From AM-1111 sp046302135 (GTDB taxonomy: Bacteria > Bacteroidota > Bacteroidia > B-17B0 > Aurantibacillaceae): DNA of 15,435 nt. The notes beneath the pieces were generated by a model. That model was not told the DNA's origin. It saw only the letters and a program-made list of their open reading frames with translations, and made no database searches. Shown here one piece after another: positions 1-9,700 of this stretch (the stretch's first letter is position 1; each line of letters starts with the position of its first letter). Position numbers and translations under genes: made by a program. The DNA is taken from NCBI GenBank assembly GCA_046302135.1, contig JBKCIQ010000057.1:1-15435 (forward strand). Reading direction: 5' to 3'.

Positions 1-151
1 AAGGAAGAAACAACTTAATACTTCCATGAATGAATTACTGGACTCTATGAACGATAAATCAGCAAAAGAATTCGAATTCGAAATTTCCTGCAACCTTAAA
101 CTAAAACCAGTTAAAAAACAATCTAAAAAAATGGGGTTAAAAAAGAAATAA
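1..151 (+). CDS. 3' end of an unrecognised gene (partial, C-terminus only)
   Basis: An open frame enters from the left edge (first full codon at base 2) and stops at TAA 149-151, giving the last 49 residues. The tail is rich in Lys, Asn and Ser and ends in a strongly basic stretch (SKKMGLKKK). No domain or motif can be recognised in this piece, so no function is assigned. It runs in the same direction as icmF, with a 137-base gap between them. An internal ATG at 26 could start a 41-residue peptide, but the frame is open to the edge, so the end of a longer gene is the simpler reading. Confidence 0.6.
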   Translation, partial: RKKQLNTSMNELLDSMNDKSAKEFEFEISCNLKLKPVKKQSKKMGLKKK

Positions 152-180
152 ACTCCACTATTTTTAAATACTTAACTAAA

Positions 181-215
181 ATTGTTTTTTACAATACAAT
201 AGAATTATTCATTGT
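181..215. promoter_or_regulatory. Dyad cluster upstream of icmF, possible operator
   Basis: The block reads ATTGT (181-185), five T, ACAAT (191-195), ACAAT (196-200), A, GAAT, T, ATTC, ATTGT (211-215). Bases 196-215 therefore form a near-perfect 20-base palindrome (ACAAT/ATTGT outer arms, GAAT/ATTC inner arms, one extra A). The outer half-site also occurs as a second inverted pair at 181-195. The block lies about 73 bases before the icmF start, between it and the preceding gene, where an operator could sit. No regulator gene is nearby and the sequence is AT-rich, so chance is a real alternative. A weak -7-like TTCTTTTG (one mismatch to TAnnTTTG) lies at 252-259, with no well-placed -33 element. 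Confidence 0.3.
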
Positions 216-288
216 TAAATAAGCATTAAAAAAATTACTCCATTAAAAATTTTCTTTTGCTTAAATTAGGCGAGTTAATTTTAAAGCA

Positions 289-3200
289 ATGGAAAATACA
301 GCTTACCAACCCAAGCATAAAATCAGAATTGTAACCGCCGCCGCCCTTTTCGACGGTCATGATGCAGCAATTAACATCATGAGGCGAATTATGCAAAGTT
401 CAGGTGCGGAAGTGATACATCTTGGACATGATCGCTCCGTACAGGAAGTGGTAAATTGTGCTGTGCAGGAGGATGCTAACGCAATAGCAATTACTTCCTA
501 CCAAGGAGGTCACGTTGAGTATTTTAAGTACATGTACGATTTATTGAAGGAAAAAAATTGTGCTCACATTAAAATTTTTGGTGGTGGAGGCGGAGTTATT
601 TTACCGACTGAAATTGAAGAGCTTCATAACTACGGTATAACAAGAATTTATTCTCCTGATGACGGACGTTCTATGGGCTTACAGGGAATGATAAATGACG
701 TTCTGAGGAAAAGTGACTATCCAACCGGGGCTCAGTTAAACGGAGAGGTTGCTCATATCATTGACCGTGATCATCGTTCACTAGGAAGATTAATTTCCGC
801 AGCAGAAAATTTCAATGATGAATCTGCGGCGATGTTGCAAAAAGTGAATGAATTGGCAAAAAACTCCAAAACTCCGGTGCTCGGTATAACCGGTACAGGT
901 GGAGCAGGTAAATCTTCTCTAGTGGATGAACTTGTTCGCAGATTTTTAATAGATTTCTCAGATAAGCAAATCGGTATCATTTCAGTTGATCCATCTAAAC
1001 GTAAAACCGGTGGAGCTCTTTTAGGCGATAGAATACGAATGAACTCGATTAGAAATGATAGAGTTTACATGCGTTCTATGGCTACCAGACAAAGTAATCT
1101 CGCGTTGAGTAAGCACGTGAAAGATGCAGTCAATATTCTAAAAGCCGCAAATTTTGACTTGGTAATTCTTGAAACAGCCGGAATCGGACAAAGTGATACA
1201 GAAATTACGGAACATGCTGATATGAGCTTGTATGTAATGACTCCTGAATATGGAGCCGCTACACAACTTGAAAAAATTGACATGCTTGAATTTGCTGATG
1301 TTATCGCACTCAACAAATTTGATAAACGTGGTGCATTGGACGCAATACGCGATGTTAAAAAGCAATACAAAAGAAACAGACAATTATTTGATTTGGATGA
1401 TGAAAAGGTTCCGGTTTTTGGAACTATTGCCTCGCAGTTTAACGATCCTGGAATGACTCAACTCTACAGGGCCATCATTGACAGTATGAATGATAAACTG
1501 AAAACCAAATTCAATTCCGGTTTCAGTATTACAGGTGAGGTTTCTGAAAAAATTTACATCATCCCTCCTTCAAGAACAAGATATTTAAGTGAGATTTCAG
1601 AAAACAACAGAAATTATGACAAATGGGTTGCGGATCAAGCTGAAATTGCTGATAAACTCTATGGCATACAAAAAACTATTGAAACAATTAGAAACAGCAA
1701 AGCCGCAGATAAAGACAGATTGATAAAATCACTACAAGAAACATATCAGCAAGTTGAATTAGATCTCGATCCCCACAATAAAAAAATTCTAGAAAACTGG
1801 GAACAAAAAAAGAAATTGTTTAGTGATGAGTTTTATGTTTTTAAAGTGCGTGATAAGGAAATAAAAATCAAAACTCACTATGAATCTTTATCACATTCTC
1901 AGATTCCAAAAATTGCATCTCCTAAATTCAGAGGATGGGGTGATATTTTGAAATGGGTTTTAAGTGAGAATTTTCCCGGTGAATTTCCTTATGCCGCGGG
2001 TATTTACCCGTTCAAAAGAGAAGGCGAAGATCCTACCCGTATGTTTGCAGGTGAAGGTGGTCCTGAAAGAACAAACAAACGATTTCACTATGTATCACTG
2101 GGTATGCCCGCCAAACGTTTATCTACAGCATTTGACTCGGTAACACTGTATGGTCAGGACCCAGATTATAGGCCTGATATTTACGGGAAGATCGGAAACT
2201 CTGGTGTAAGCATTTGTTGTTTAGATGATGCCAAAAAATTATACAGTGGTTTTAATCTCGCAGACCCTAAAACTTCGGTTTCAATGACAATAAATGGTCC
2301 TGCTGCAATTATTTGTGCGTTCTTTATGAATGCCGCAATAGATCAACAATGTGAAATTTACATCCGAAACAACAAAATAGAAAAAGAAGTTGATCAAAAG
2401 ATAAGTGAGATTTATAAATCACGCGGTGTTGAAAGACCAAAATACAACGGATCGTTACCCGAAGGAAATGACGGACTTGGATTAATGCTGCTTGGCGTTA
2501 CTGGTGATATGGTGCTACCAAAAGATGTTTATGAAAAGATTAAAGCGTACACCTTATCGCAAGTACGCGGAACCGTTCAAGCAGATATTTTAAAAGAAGA
2601 TCAGGCACAAAATACTTGCATTTTCTCAACCGAATTTTCTTTAAAGGTGATGGGAGATGTGCAACAATATTTCATCGATCATCAAATCAGAAATTTTTAT
2701 TCGGTATCAATTTCCGGATATCACATTGCAGAAGCAGGTGCAAATCCTATTTCTCAACTTGCGTTTACGATAGCAAATGGATTCACATTTGTTGAGTACT
2801 ACCTAAGCCGTGGAATGCACATCGATGACTTCGCTCCTAACCTATCCTTCTTTTTCTCTAACGGAATAGATCCTGAATATTCTGTTATCGGTCGCGTTGC
2901 AAGAAGAATCTGGTCTAAGGCGATGAAGTTGAAATATAAGGGTAACGAAAGAAGTCAGATGATGAAATATCATATTCAAACTTCCGGGCGTTCGTTACAC
3001 GCTCAGGAAATTGATTTCAACGACATCAGGACTACACTTCAGGCATTGTATGCAATTTATGACAATTGCAATTCACTTCATACCAATGCATACGACGAAG
3101 CAATCACTACTCCTACTGAAGAATCAGTTAGAAGAGCAATGGCGATTCAGCTTATCATAAACAGAGAACTTGGATTGGCTAAAAATGAAAATCCTCTACA

Positions 3201-3666
3201 GGGTTCATTTATCATTGAAGAATTAACAGATTTAGTGGAAGAAGCAGTACTCACTGAATTTGACAGGATTTCTGAGAGAGGTGGTGTGCTTGGCGCAATG
3301 GAAACCATGTATCAGAGGGGAAAAATTCAAGAGGAAAGCTTATATTATGAAACACTAAAGCATACCGGTGAATATCCGATTATCGGAGTTAATACCTTCC
3401 TTTCTTCAAAAGGTTCTCCGACAATTATTCCGCAGGAGGTAATAAGATCTACCACAGAAGAAAAAGAAAATCAAATAACCACCATACAGAATCTTTGGAA
3501 GGCTAATGAAAAAAGCGGAGCAGAAATACTTGGAAATCTTCAGGAAGTTGCTGTTAAAAATGGAAACATTTTCGAATCTTTAATGGAAGCGGTAAAGTAT
3601 TGTTCACTCGGACAGATTACAAAAGCTTTATTTGAAGTTGGGGGCCAATACAGAAGAAATATGTAA
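289..3666 (+). CDS. icmF: Fused isobutyryl-CoA mutase IcmF (B12 domain, G-protein chaperone and mutase in one chain)
   Basis: This adenosylcobalamin-dependent cytosolic enzyme interconverts isobutyryl-CoA and n-butyryl-CoA, linking valine-type branched acyl-CoA to straight-chain metabolism. Domains in order: B12-binding domain (about 10-145) with DGHD at 22-25 (His24 as lower cobalt ligand) and a GGGGG run; MeaI-type GTPase chaperone domain (about 195-420) with P-loop GTGGAGKS (202-209), ETAGIGQSD (295-303) and NKFD (342-345); a Lys/Glu-rich linker; and the mutase barrel domain (about 550-1125) with SISGYH (His812, equivalent to the catalytic-site His of methylmalonyl-CoA mutase). The two positions that are Tyr89 and Arg207 in methylmalonyl-CoA mutase are Phe586 (in MFAGEG) and Gln774 (in AQNTC), the pairing expected for isobutyryl-CoA mutases. 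The length fits the fused family and no frameshift is seen. The ATG at 289 is the only plausible start, since MENTAYQPKHKIRIV leads straight into the first beta strand. No clear Shine-Dalgarno is present. Confidence 0.96.
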   Translation: MENTAYQPKHKIRIVTAAALFDGHDAAINIMRRIMQSSGAEVIHLGHDRSVQEVVNCAVQEDANAIAITSYQGGHVEYFKYMYDLLKEKNCAHIKIFGGGGGVILPTEIEELHNYGITRIYSPDDGRSMGLQGMINDVLRKSDYPTGAQLNGEVAHIIDRDHRSLGRLISAAENFNDESAAMLQKVNELAKNSKTPVLGITGTGGAGKSSLVDELVRRFLIDFSDKQIGIISVDPSKRKTGGALLGDRIRMNSIRNDRVYMRSMATRQSNLALSKHVKDAVNILKAANFDLVILETAGIGQSDTEITEHADMSLYVMTPEYGAATQLEKIDMLEFADVIALNKFDKRGALDAIRDVKKQYKRNRQLFDLDDEKVPVFGTIASQFNDPGMTQLYRAIIDSMNDKLKTKFNSGFSITGEVSEKIYIIPPSRTRYLSEISENNRNYDKWVADQAEIADKLYGIQKTIETIRNSKAADKDRLIKSLQETYQQVELDLDPHNKKILENWEQKKKLFSDEFYVFKVRDKEIKIKTHYESLSHSQIPKIASPKFRGWGDILKWVLSENFPGEFPYAAGIYPFKREGEDPTRMFAGEGGPERTNKRFHYVSLGMPAKRLSTAFDSVTLYGQDPDYRPDIYGKIGNSGVSICCLDDAKKLYSGFNLADPKTSVSMTINGPAAIICAFFMNAAIDQQCEIYIRNNKIEKEVDQKISEIYKSRGVERPKYNGSLPEGNDGLGLMLLGVTGDMVLPKDVYEKIKAYTLSQVRGTVQADILKEDQAQNTCIFSTEFSLKVMGDVQQYFIDHQIRNFYSVSISGYHIAEAGANPISQLAFTIANGFTFVEYYLSRGMHIDDFAPNLSFFFSNGIDPEYSVIGRVARRIWSKAMKLKYKGNERSQMMKYHIQTSGRSLHAQEIDFNDIRTTLQALYAIYDNCNSLHTNAYDEAITTPTEESVRRAMAIQLIINRELGLAKNENPLQGSFIIEELTDLVEEAVLTEFDRISERGGVLGAMETMYQRGKIQEESLYYETLKHTGEYPIIGVNTFLSSKGSPTIIPQEVIRSTTEEKENQITTIQNLWKANEKSGAEILGNLQEVAVKNGNIFESLMEAVKYCSLGQITKALFEVGGQYRRNM

Positions 3667-3681
3667 TATGATGCTTTTAAC

Positions 3682-3719
3682 CTGAAAAATTTGATGCCGA
3701 ATTATTTCAGATCATTTTT
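3682..3719 (+). terminator. Possible intrinsic terminator after icmF
   Basis: CTGAAAAATT (3682-3691) pairs with AATTATTTCAG (3700-3710) through a ten-pair stem with one bulged A and an eight-base loop. Five T follow at 3715-3719, 16 bases after the icmF stop. The stem is AT-rich and therefore weak. It also contains the stop codon of the convergent minus-strand gene; on that strand no T-run follows, so it would act mainly on icmF transcripts. Confidence 0.4.
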
Positions 3720-6650
3720 CAAATAAATCAATTTTAAGTCTTCTATTTTTAGCTCACTGTTATTTTCAGTAGTAAAAAATATTCTTATTCGTGAATCCGA
3801 GTAGGTATTCCACTCAGGAATAAAAGGAATTACTACTTCATTTGACTGATCCTCTGTTTGAACCCATGAATTCAAATTATAAGATTGAAACCATACTCCA
3901 TCTGAAACATGACCACTTTCAATCTGAAAATAAATTTTACAATTAGACTTAACTTTAGAGAATAATTTAAATTTCACGAGAAAAAAATTTGAATCATTGA
4001 TTGAAAAATTATGGGTGGGAATATAAATTTCAGGACAGATTTTCTTTTCATTTTTATTCAACCTAAATCCATTTTCGCACTTAAAAAAAGAAGTATCGTT
4101 GATATTTTTAAAGGAAAATTCCTTAAGTATTCTATTGTCATTTCCATTTTTATTTAAAATCAATTTACCAACACCATCCTTTTTACTATAACCAACTAAA
4201 TTCGGATAATACATACGAAGCATTTCGGCAAGCTTATTATCATACGAATTATCTTTCCATTCATATTTTAAAGAACTTAATTCTGAATCTGATTCTTTAT
4301 AAAATCTAGTTAAATTCTTTAATTCATCCGAATCATCAAATTGAAAACGCGAAAAATAATTTTTGATACCAGCAGAATTTTCAATGCCATTATTTATTGT
4401 AATACTGGAAGATGGTAGATCTGCTTCAGAATCTGAACTAAATTTCCTGATTCCAAAAAGTAATAAATTTGTAATGAAAAAAAATAAAATTATAACCCCT
4501 AAATATTTATAGATACTAGAACCTGAGCTATACAGCATTAAAAACAGCAATAAAAAGAAAACAGAAATTGACATAAAATAAGCAGACATGAATAAAACAT
4601 CTTCAAACAATAATTCAATTTTATTAATACCAGAATTTAATGTTATGGAGGTTAAATAATTTGCGTTCAACAGAGGATTAACAGACATACCATTAACCAT
4701 AATTTTCCAGCCCGGGAACCAGGCTTGTTGTAAATTAAATATAACAGGACTTTTATTTTCAACATTTAACTTAAAATGATTGGGCCTAAATTTTATCCAT
4801 TTTATTTTATCGTACTGATTGCATTGAAATTTAGTTTTATTTAGAGAATTCAAATTAATAAATGAGCATGCTCTTTTAAATTCCCTTAATTTCCAATTTC
4901 TTTTATCAATAATTGTATCTGACAGATAAGCCAATGGCTTGTTGAATAAAAAATCTTTAATTCCGGTAAGACTGTCGTTGAGATAAACATACCCATCTAA
5001 CTGAAATGATGAAAAAGGATCATTCATTGGTTTTTTCAAAAGATTTCCGGAGTTGGCATAAAGAAGATGAAACTTATCCGTCCTTTCTGTATAATCCTTT
5101 ATGGAGGTATTGGTAGGAAGTGGGAATTTCTTAGGAAGTGTTTTCTCTTTTCTCGAAATATATGCAGGAGACTGATCACCGGCAACATTTAAGTAAACAT
5201 TAAACTGTATACCGAAAAACAGAAAAAGAAAAGTAGAAAAAGTTAAAAAGTTAATTGATAACCCATTTCTTTTAATCAGATGAAAAACTAGAATTAGAAT
5301 TAATAAAAAACCGTAAACAAGTATTTGTAGTAGAATCAGATTTACCCCCGGGGTTCGATTAAAAAATCTAAATAAGGATTCATGAATACCTGTAAAATCA
5401 TGATCGTTAAACTTAGTAAAATAAACAATCTTAATCAATAAACATGAATAGATTAAAATCAAAGCGCCAATTGAGTAGAAGAAAAATTTATTATTAATGC
5501 TGTTTGATTTCAAATAAATTGAGAGATGAACAAGAATTAAAAAAACCGCAACAACACGAAATAAACCAGCCAACCTGAAAAGGTTCATTAATGGGACATA
5601 ATCATAAAACCATTTTCTAACAGGTAAAAATTCTCCAAAGGATGCAAGAAGATAAAGTATTGCAAAAACGATTAGAATAATTTGTAAAATATTTTTTTTT
5701 GAAAAAAAAGAAGCTGTAAGAAAGATGAGCGGAATAATTCCAATGAAAACATTACTCATTGTAATATCTGTTGAAATGAAATCCTGCATCTTAACTGAAA
5801 CAACGGGTAACAAAAGTGAAATTAATGACTGCGGAGTGAAGGGGCATAAATTGGCATCAATTAGCGTAACTCCATGATCTAACCTTGTTACTAATCCTGA
5901 TGTACGATATAGGACAACGAAAACCGGCATTAAAAGAATTAGCATAAGTATGACCAGCGCAGAGGATCTGATTAAAACAATTTTTACTTTTTTTCTGTCG
6001 GACCTCCACGTTAACCAAAAACGATATGCAAAAACAATAATAAAAAAATAGAAAAGCATAAAATACAGGGCCTGATATCCACTCGTAAAAAATAAAAATG
6101 AGAAAACACCGAAACCAATAACATGCCTCCACTTCCAAGTATCAGTAAACGCAAAGAACTGCCATACCACAAAAGGCATCCAAGCAATACCAATTACAGT
6201 AACAAATTGCTGCATATGAGAAATAGTACAACCTGAAAGCATCCATATCAATGCAACAAAAAAAGAAATTTTATTATCCTGCGTTAAATAATTCGCGAGT
6301 TTGTACATTCCCAAACCTGCCATCCATACATAAAAAATAATCAACAAATAAATAACAGCGTATGAATAGCCAATCAAATTTCCAATTAACCAAACTTCAG
6401 GATTCCAATTGGTGTATTGCAGGTCAGCATAAAAGGGATAACCATACTGCTCATAAGGATTCCAAAGCGGAAAAATTCCGTTCTGAAAACATTCACCGGC
6501 AAAATACCTCCATGGATACATCCCATCCTGAATATCAAACCTCAAAACATTGCTGAAAGTACTGAACTGCCAGAATGAAATTAAAGCGGCCAATAATAAA
6601 AGCAGCGGGTACGGAATTTCAATTTGAAACTTGAAAATTTTGAATTTCAT
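3702..6650 (-). CDS. YfhO-like polytopic membrane protein, putative GT-C-type glycosyltransferase
   Basis: A 982-residue inner-membrane protein. Residues 1-485 hold roughly a dozen hydrophobic segments. The first extracytoplasmic loop carries RFDIQDGMYPWRYF and PLWNPYEQYGYPFYADLQ (61-78), the acidic and aromatic pattern typical of the YfhO/GT-C superfamily. A soluble stretch follows (about 490-685) and ends with the family's C-terminal signature: AWFPGWKIMVNG (643-654), a following Asn-Tyr pair, and GINKIELLFED. Two more membrane segments lie at about 686-707 and 717-733. Residues from about 738 to 982 are a further soluble region with alternating hydrophobic residues and no motif I recognise. 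YfhO relatives are thought to move sugars from lipid carriers onto cell-envelope polymers, so the role here is inference. The gene is richer in Lys, Asn, Phe and Ile codons than its neighbours, partly because it is a membrane protein. It starts at ATG 6650 and is divergent from the VPS10/BNR gene. Confidence 0.75.
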   Translation of the reverse strand: MKFKIFKFQIEIPYPLLLLLAALISFWQFSTFSNVLRFDIQDGMYPWRYFAGECFQNGIFPLWNPYEQYGYPFYADLQYTNWNPEVWLIGNLIGYSYAVIYLLIIFYVWMAGLGMYKLANYLTQDNKISFFVALIWMLSGCTISHMQQFVTVIGIAWMPFVVWQFFAFTDTWKWRHVIGFGVFSFLFFTSGYQALYFMLFYFFIIVFAYRFWLTWRSDRKKVKIVLIRSSALVILMLILLMPVFVVLYRTSGLVTRLDHGVTLIDANLCPFTPQSLISLLLPVVSVKMQDFISTDITMSNVFIGIIPLIFLTASFFSKKNILQIILIVFAILYLLASFGEFLPVRKWFYDYVPLMNLFRLAGLFRVVAVFLILVHLSIYLKSNSINNKFFFYSIGALILIYSCLLIKIVYFTKFNDHDFTGIHESLFRFFNRTPGVNLILLQILVYGFLLILILVFHLIKRNGLSINFLTFSTFLFLFFGIQFNVYLNVAGDQSPAYISRKEKTLPKKFPLPTNTSIKDYTERTDKFHLLYANSGNLLKKPMNDPFSSFQLDGYVYLNDSLTGIKDFLFNKPLAYLSDTIIDKRNWKLREFKRACSFINLNSLNKTKFQCNQYDKIKWIKFRPNHFKLNVENKSPVIFNLQQAWFPGWKIMVNGMSVNPLLNANYLTSITLNSGINKIELLFEDVLFMSAYFMSISVFFLLLFLMLYSSGSSIYKYLGVIILFFFITNLLLFGIRKFSSDSEADLPSSSITINNGIENSAGIKNYFSRFQFDDSDELKNLTRFYKESDSELSSLKYEWKDNSYDNKLAEMLRMYYPNLVGYSKKDGVGKLILNKNGNDNRILKEFSFKNINDTSFFKCENGFRLNKNEKKICPEIYIPTHNFSINDSNFFLVKFKLFSKVKSNCKIYFQIESGHVSDGVWFQSYNLNSWVQTEDQSNEVVIPFIPEWNTYSDSRIRIFFTTENNSELKIEDLKLIYLKNDLK

Positions 6651-6657
6651 TCAACCC

Positions 6658-6679
6658 CAAAGTTAAATTCTTTAAGAAT
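6658..6679 (-). promoter_or_regulatory. Candidate -7 element and dyad for the YfhO-like gene
   Basis: On the minus strand TAACTTTG (6665 to 6658) is an exact match to the Bacteroidota -7 consensus TAnnTTTG, only seven bases before the ATG at 6650. If used, the transcript would be leaderless or nearly so. A perfect 13-base palindrome, ATTCTT-T-AAGAAT (6667-6679), sits just upstream where the -7/-33 spacer would be, so a bound protein there could block the promoter. No good -33 TTG is visible at the usual distance. Confidence 0.3.
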
Positions 6680-6742
6680 GAAAACTATTAAAAAAGAGTC
6701 TATCAAATAAATTAATTTGTTTTTTCCCAAATAAATTCAAAA

Positions 6743-6766
6743 TTGGAAATAAAAAACATAGTTTTG
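6743..6766 (+). promoter_or_regulatory. Candidate promoter of the VPS10/BNR gene
   Basis: TAGTTTTG (6759-6766) matches the -7 consensus TAnnTTTG exactly. A TTG at 6743-6745 lies 13 bases upstream, shorter than the usual spacing of about 17-23, so the -33 part is doubtful. Transcription would begin about 18 bases before the ATG at 6791. Confidence 0.4.
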
Positions 6767-6790
6767 CAATTGATCTGAACCATAAAACAA

Positions 6791-9700
6791 ATGAAAAATA
6801 CAACCATAATCTTATTTGTTGCAGTATATATTACATCCGCAACATTTTCATTCGCTCAAAAAAAGCAAAACGAAAAAAAAGAAAATGCTAAAGAAGAAGT
6901 TAAAAAACATGCTTTCGAAAGTGAATCTACATTTTCATCCTTTCAATGGAGACCACTCGGACCTGCAGTTACCAGTGGTAGAATAATTGACATTGCTGTT
7001 AATTCTAAAAACAAATCTGAATATTACATTGCCGCGGCCTGCGGAGGAGTGTGGAAAACAACCAATAACGGCATAACCTTTAATCCAATATTCGATAATG
7101 AGGTTTCCTATTCTATCGGCTGTCTAACCATAGATCCTGAAAACAGCAATGTAATTTGGGTAGGAACAGGTGAAAATAATAATCAGCGAAGTGTTGCTTA
7201 CGGAGATGGTGTTTACAAATCAGAAGACGGAGGTAAATCATGGAAAAAATCCGGATTAGACAAATCAGAACACATTGGTAAAATTGCAATCGATCCAAAC
7301 AATACAGATGTTGTTTTTGTTGCAGCTTACGGTCCGCTATGGTCGCCCGGAGGTGAAAGAGGAATTTATAAAACAACTGATGGCGGGAAGACTTGGAAAC
7401 AAGTTTTAAACGTTTCTGAGAACACCGGATTTAATGACGTGATCATTGATCCTAAACACAGTAACATCATTTATGCGGCCGCCCATCAGAGAAGAAGACA
7501 CGAGTGGACGTACATAAGTGGCGGACCCGAGTCAGCTATTTACAAAAGTATTGACGGAGGAACTACCTGGAATAAATTAAGTAACGGATTGCCAACCGGA
7601 GATGTTGGACGCATTGGTCTTGCCATGGCGCCATCCAACTCTGATATGATCTATGCAATAATTGAAGGAAACGAAGATTCCAAAGGAGTTTACAGAAGTA
7701 CAGATCGTGGGGCAAGCTGGGAAAAAAGATCGGGCTGGGCTACTGCAGGAAATTACTACCAGGAAATTGCAGTTAATCCAAAAAACTCAGATATAGTTTA
7801 TTCACTTGATACCTGGGCACAGATTTCAAAGGATGGAGGAAAAAGTTTCAGCGGACTTGGAGAAAAAAATAAACACGTAGATAATCATGCAATTTATATT
7901 GATCCGGACAATACGTCACACATGCTTATGGGTTGCGATGGTGGCTTGTATGAAACATATGACGCCGCTGCAACATGGCAATACAAAGCCAATCTTCCAC
8001 TCACACAATTTTACAGAGTTTGGGTAGATAACAGCAGTCCATTTTATTTTGTATACGGCGGAACCCAAGACAACAACACGTTAGGCGGTCCATCGCGTAC
8101 GGTTAGCGCCACAGGCATTACTAACGCAGACTGGTATGTGACAACGGGAGGTGATGGATTTAAAACAGTTGTTGATCCTACAGACCCTAATATTGTTTAT
8201 TCAGAATCTCAATACGGCGGGTTGGTTAGATTTGATAAAAGAAGCGGTGAGACTGTTGATATCAGACCAGTAGAAAAAGCACAGGAATCTGCTAACCGAT
8301 TTAACTGGGATGCACCGTTGCTAATTAGCAATTTTTCCAACAAAAGATTATACTTTGCTTCTCAGCGCGTTTATCGTTCAGATGATTACGGTAATACATG
8401 GAAAACCATTAGTGGAGATTTGAGCAGAGGAATTGATAGAAATAAATTACCGGTTATGGGAAAAGTTTGGAGTATGGACGCGGTTGCAAAAAATCAAAGT
8501 ACTTCTATTTATGGGAATTTAGTTTCTTTGGCTGAATCACCTAAAAATGAGAATTTATTGTTTGCAGGATCAGATGATGGTTTAATTCATGTGACCACAG
8601 ATGGTTCAAACTGGACTAAATCTGAAAAATTTCCGGGAGTGCCCGAGAAAACTCTAGTTCAATACATCACACCATCTCAGCATGATGAAAATATTGTATA
8701 TGCCGCATTCAACAATTTGCGAATGGGAGATTTTAAACCATATCTATTAATGAGCAACGATAAAGGAAAAACTTGGACGAGTATCAGCGGAAATTTACCG
8801 GAAAGAGGAAGTGTTTATTGTATTGCAGAGGATCATGTAAATAAAAATTTACTTTTCTGCGGAACTGAATTCGGAATTTACATGACTTTAGATGGAGGTA
8901 AAAACTGGATGAAATTTACTAACGGGATGCCTATAAATAGCGTTCGTGATATTGCAATTCAAAAGAGAGAAAATGATTTGGTAGTTGCAACTTTTGGAAG
9001 AGGATTTTATGTGATGGATGATTACTCACCGCTACAAAAAATGAAAAAAGAAGATTTAGATGTTACTGCTAAAATTTTTCCGGTTAAAGATGGAATTGTA
9101 TTTAATCCCTCCTACCCATATGGCCACAAAGGCAAATCATTTCAGGGAGCATCATTTTTTCAGACAGATAACCCTTCAATCGGCGCAAACTTCACGGTCT
9201 ATTTGAAAGATGATTACAAAACAATCAAAGAAAAAAGAAAGGAAAGTGAAAAAGAAAAAATAAAAAACAACCAACCGGTATTTTATCCTTCACCTGATTC
9301 GATCAGAATGGAAGATCGTGAAGAGTCTGCTTATGTTTTGCTTTCTATAACTGATGATGGCGGGAATGTAGTTAGACAGTTGAGAATGGGAGCAAAAAAA
9401 GGAATGAATAGGATTACATGGGATGGCCGACATGAAGTAACTTCTGCAGTAAATTTTTACACACCTAATCCTGATAACCCCTATGAAGGATCAGACATTG
9501 GTCCGCACGCAATTCCCTGTAAATACAAAGCACAATTAATACTGATGCAAAACGGAATTACTCAGAACATTGGAGAGTCAGTTGAATTCAATTTAAAAAC
9601 ACTCAACAACCTAACCTTCCCCGTTAGCAATAAAAAAGAAGCAGATGAATTCAATAAAATGGTTGCAGAGTTCAGACGTGTGGTGCAGGCCTGTGATAAC

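Noticed and set aside
152..288. Cobalamin riboswitch before the B12-dependent mutase
   Set aside because: The leader is short and very AT-rich, and I see neither a B12-box-like conserved block nor the multi-stem structure such riboswitches need. B12 riboswitches also usually control transport or synthesis genes.
1065..1456. Several open frames of 60-100 codons on both strands inside icmF
   Set aside because: They lie in other frames of a strongly conserved gene and show no recognisable protein features.
3702..6650. Horizontally acquired island around the AT-rich membrane-protein gene
   Set aside because: Its composition is mostly explained by membrane segments and Lys/Asn-rich soluble parts, and there are no flanking repeats, tRNA, integrase or transposase.
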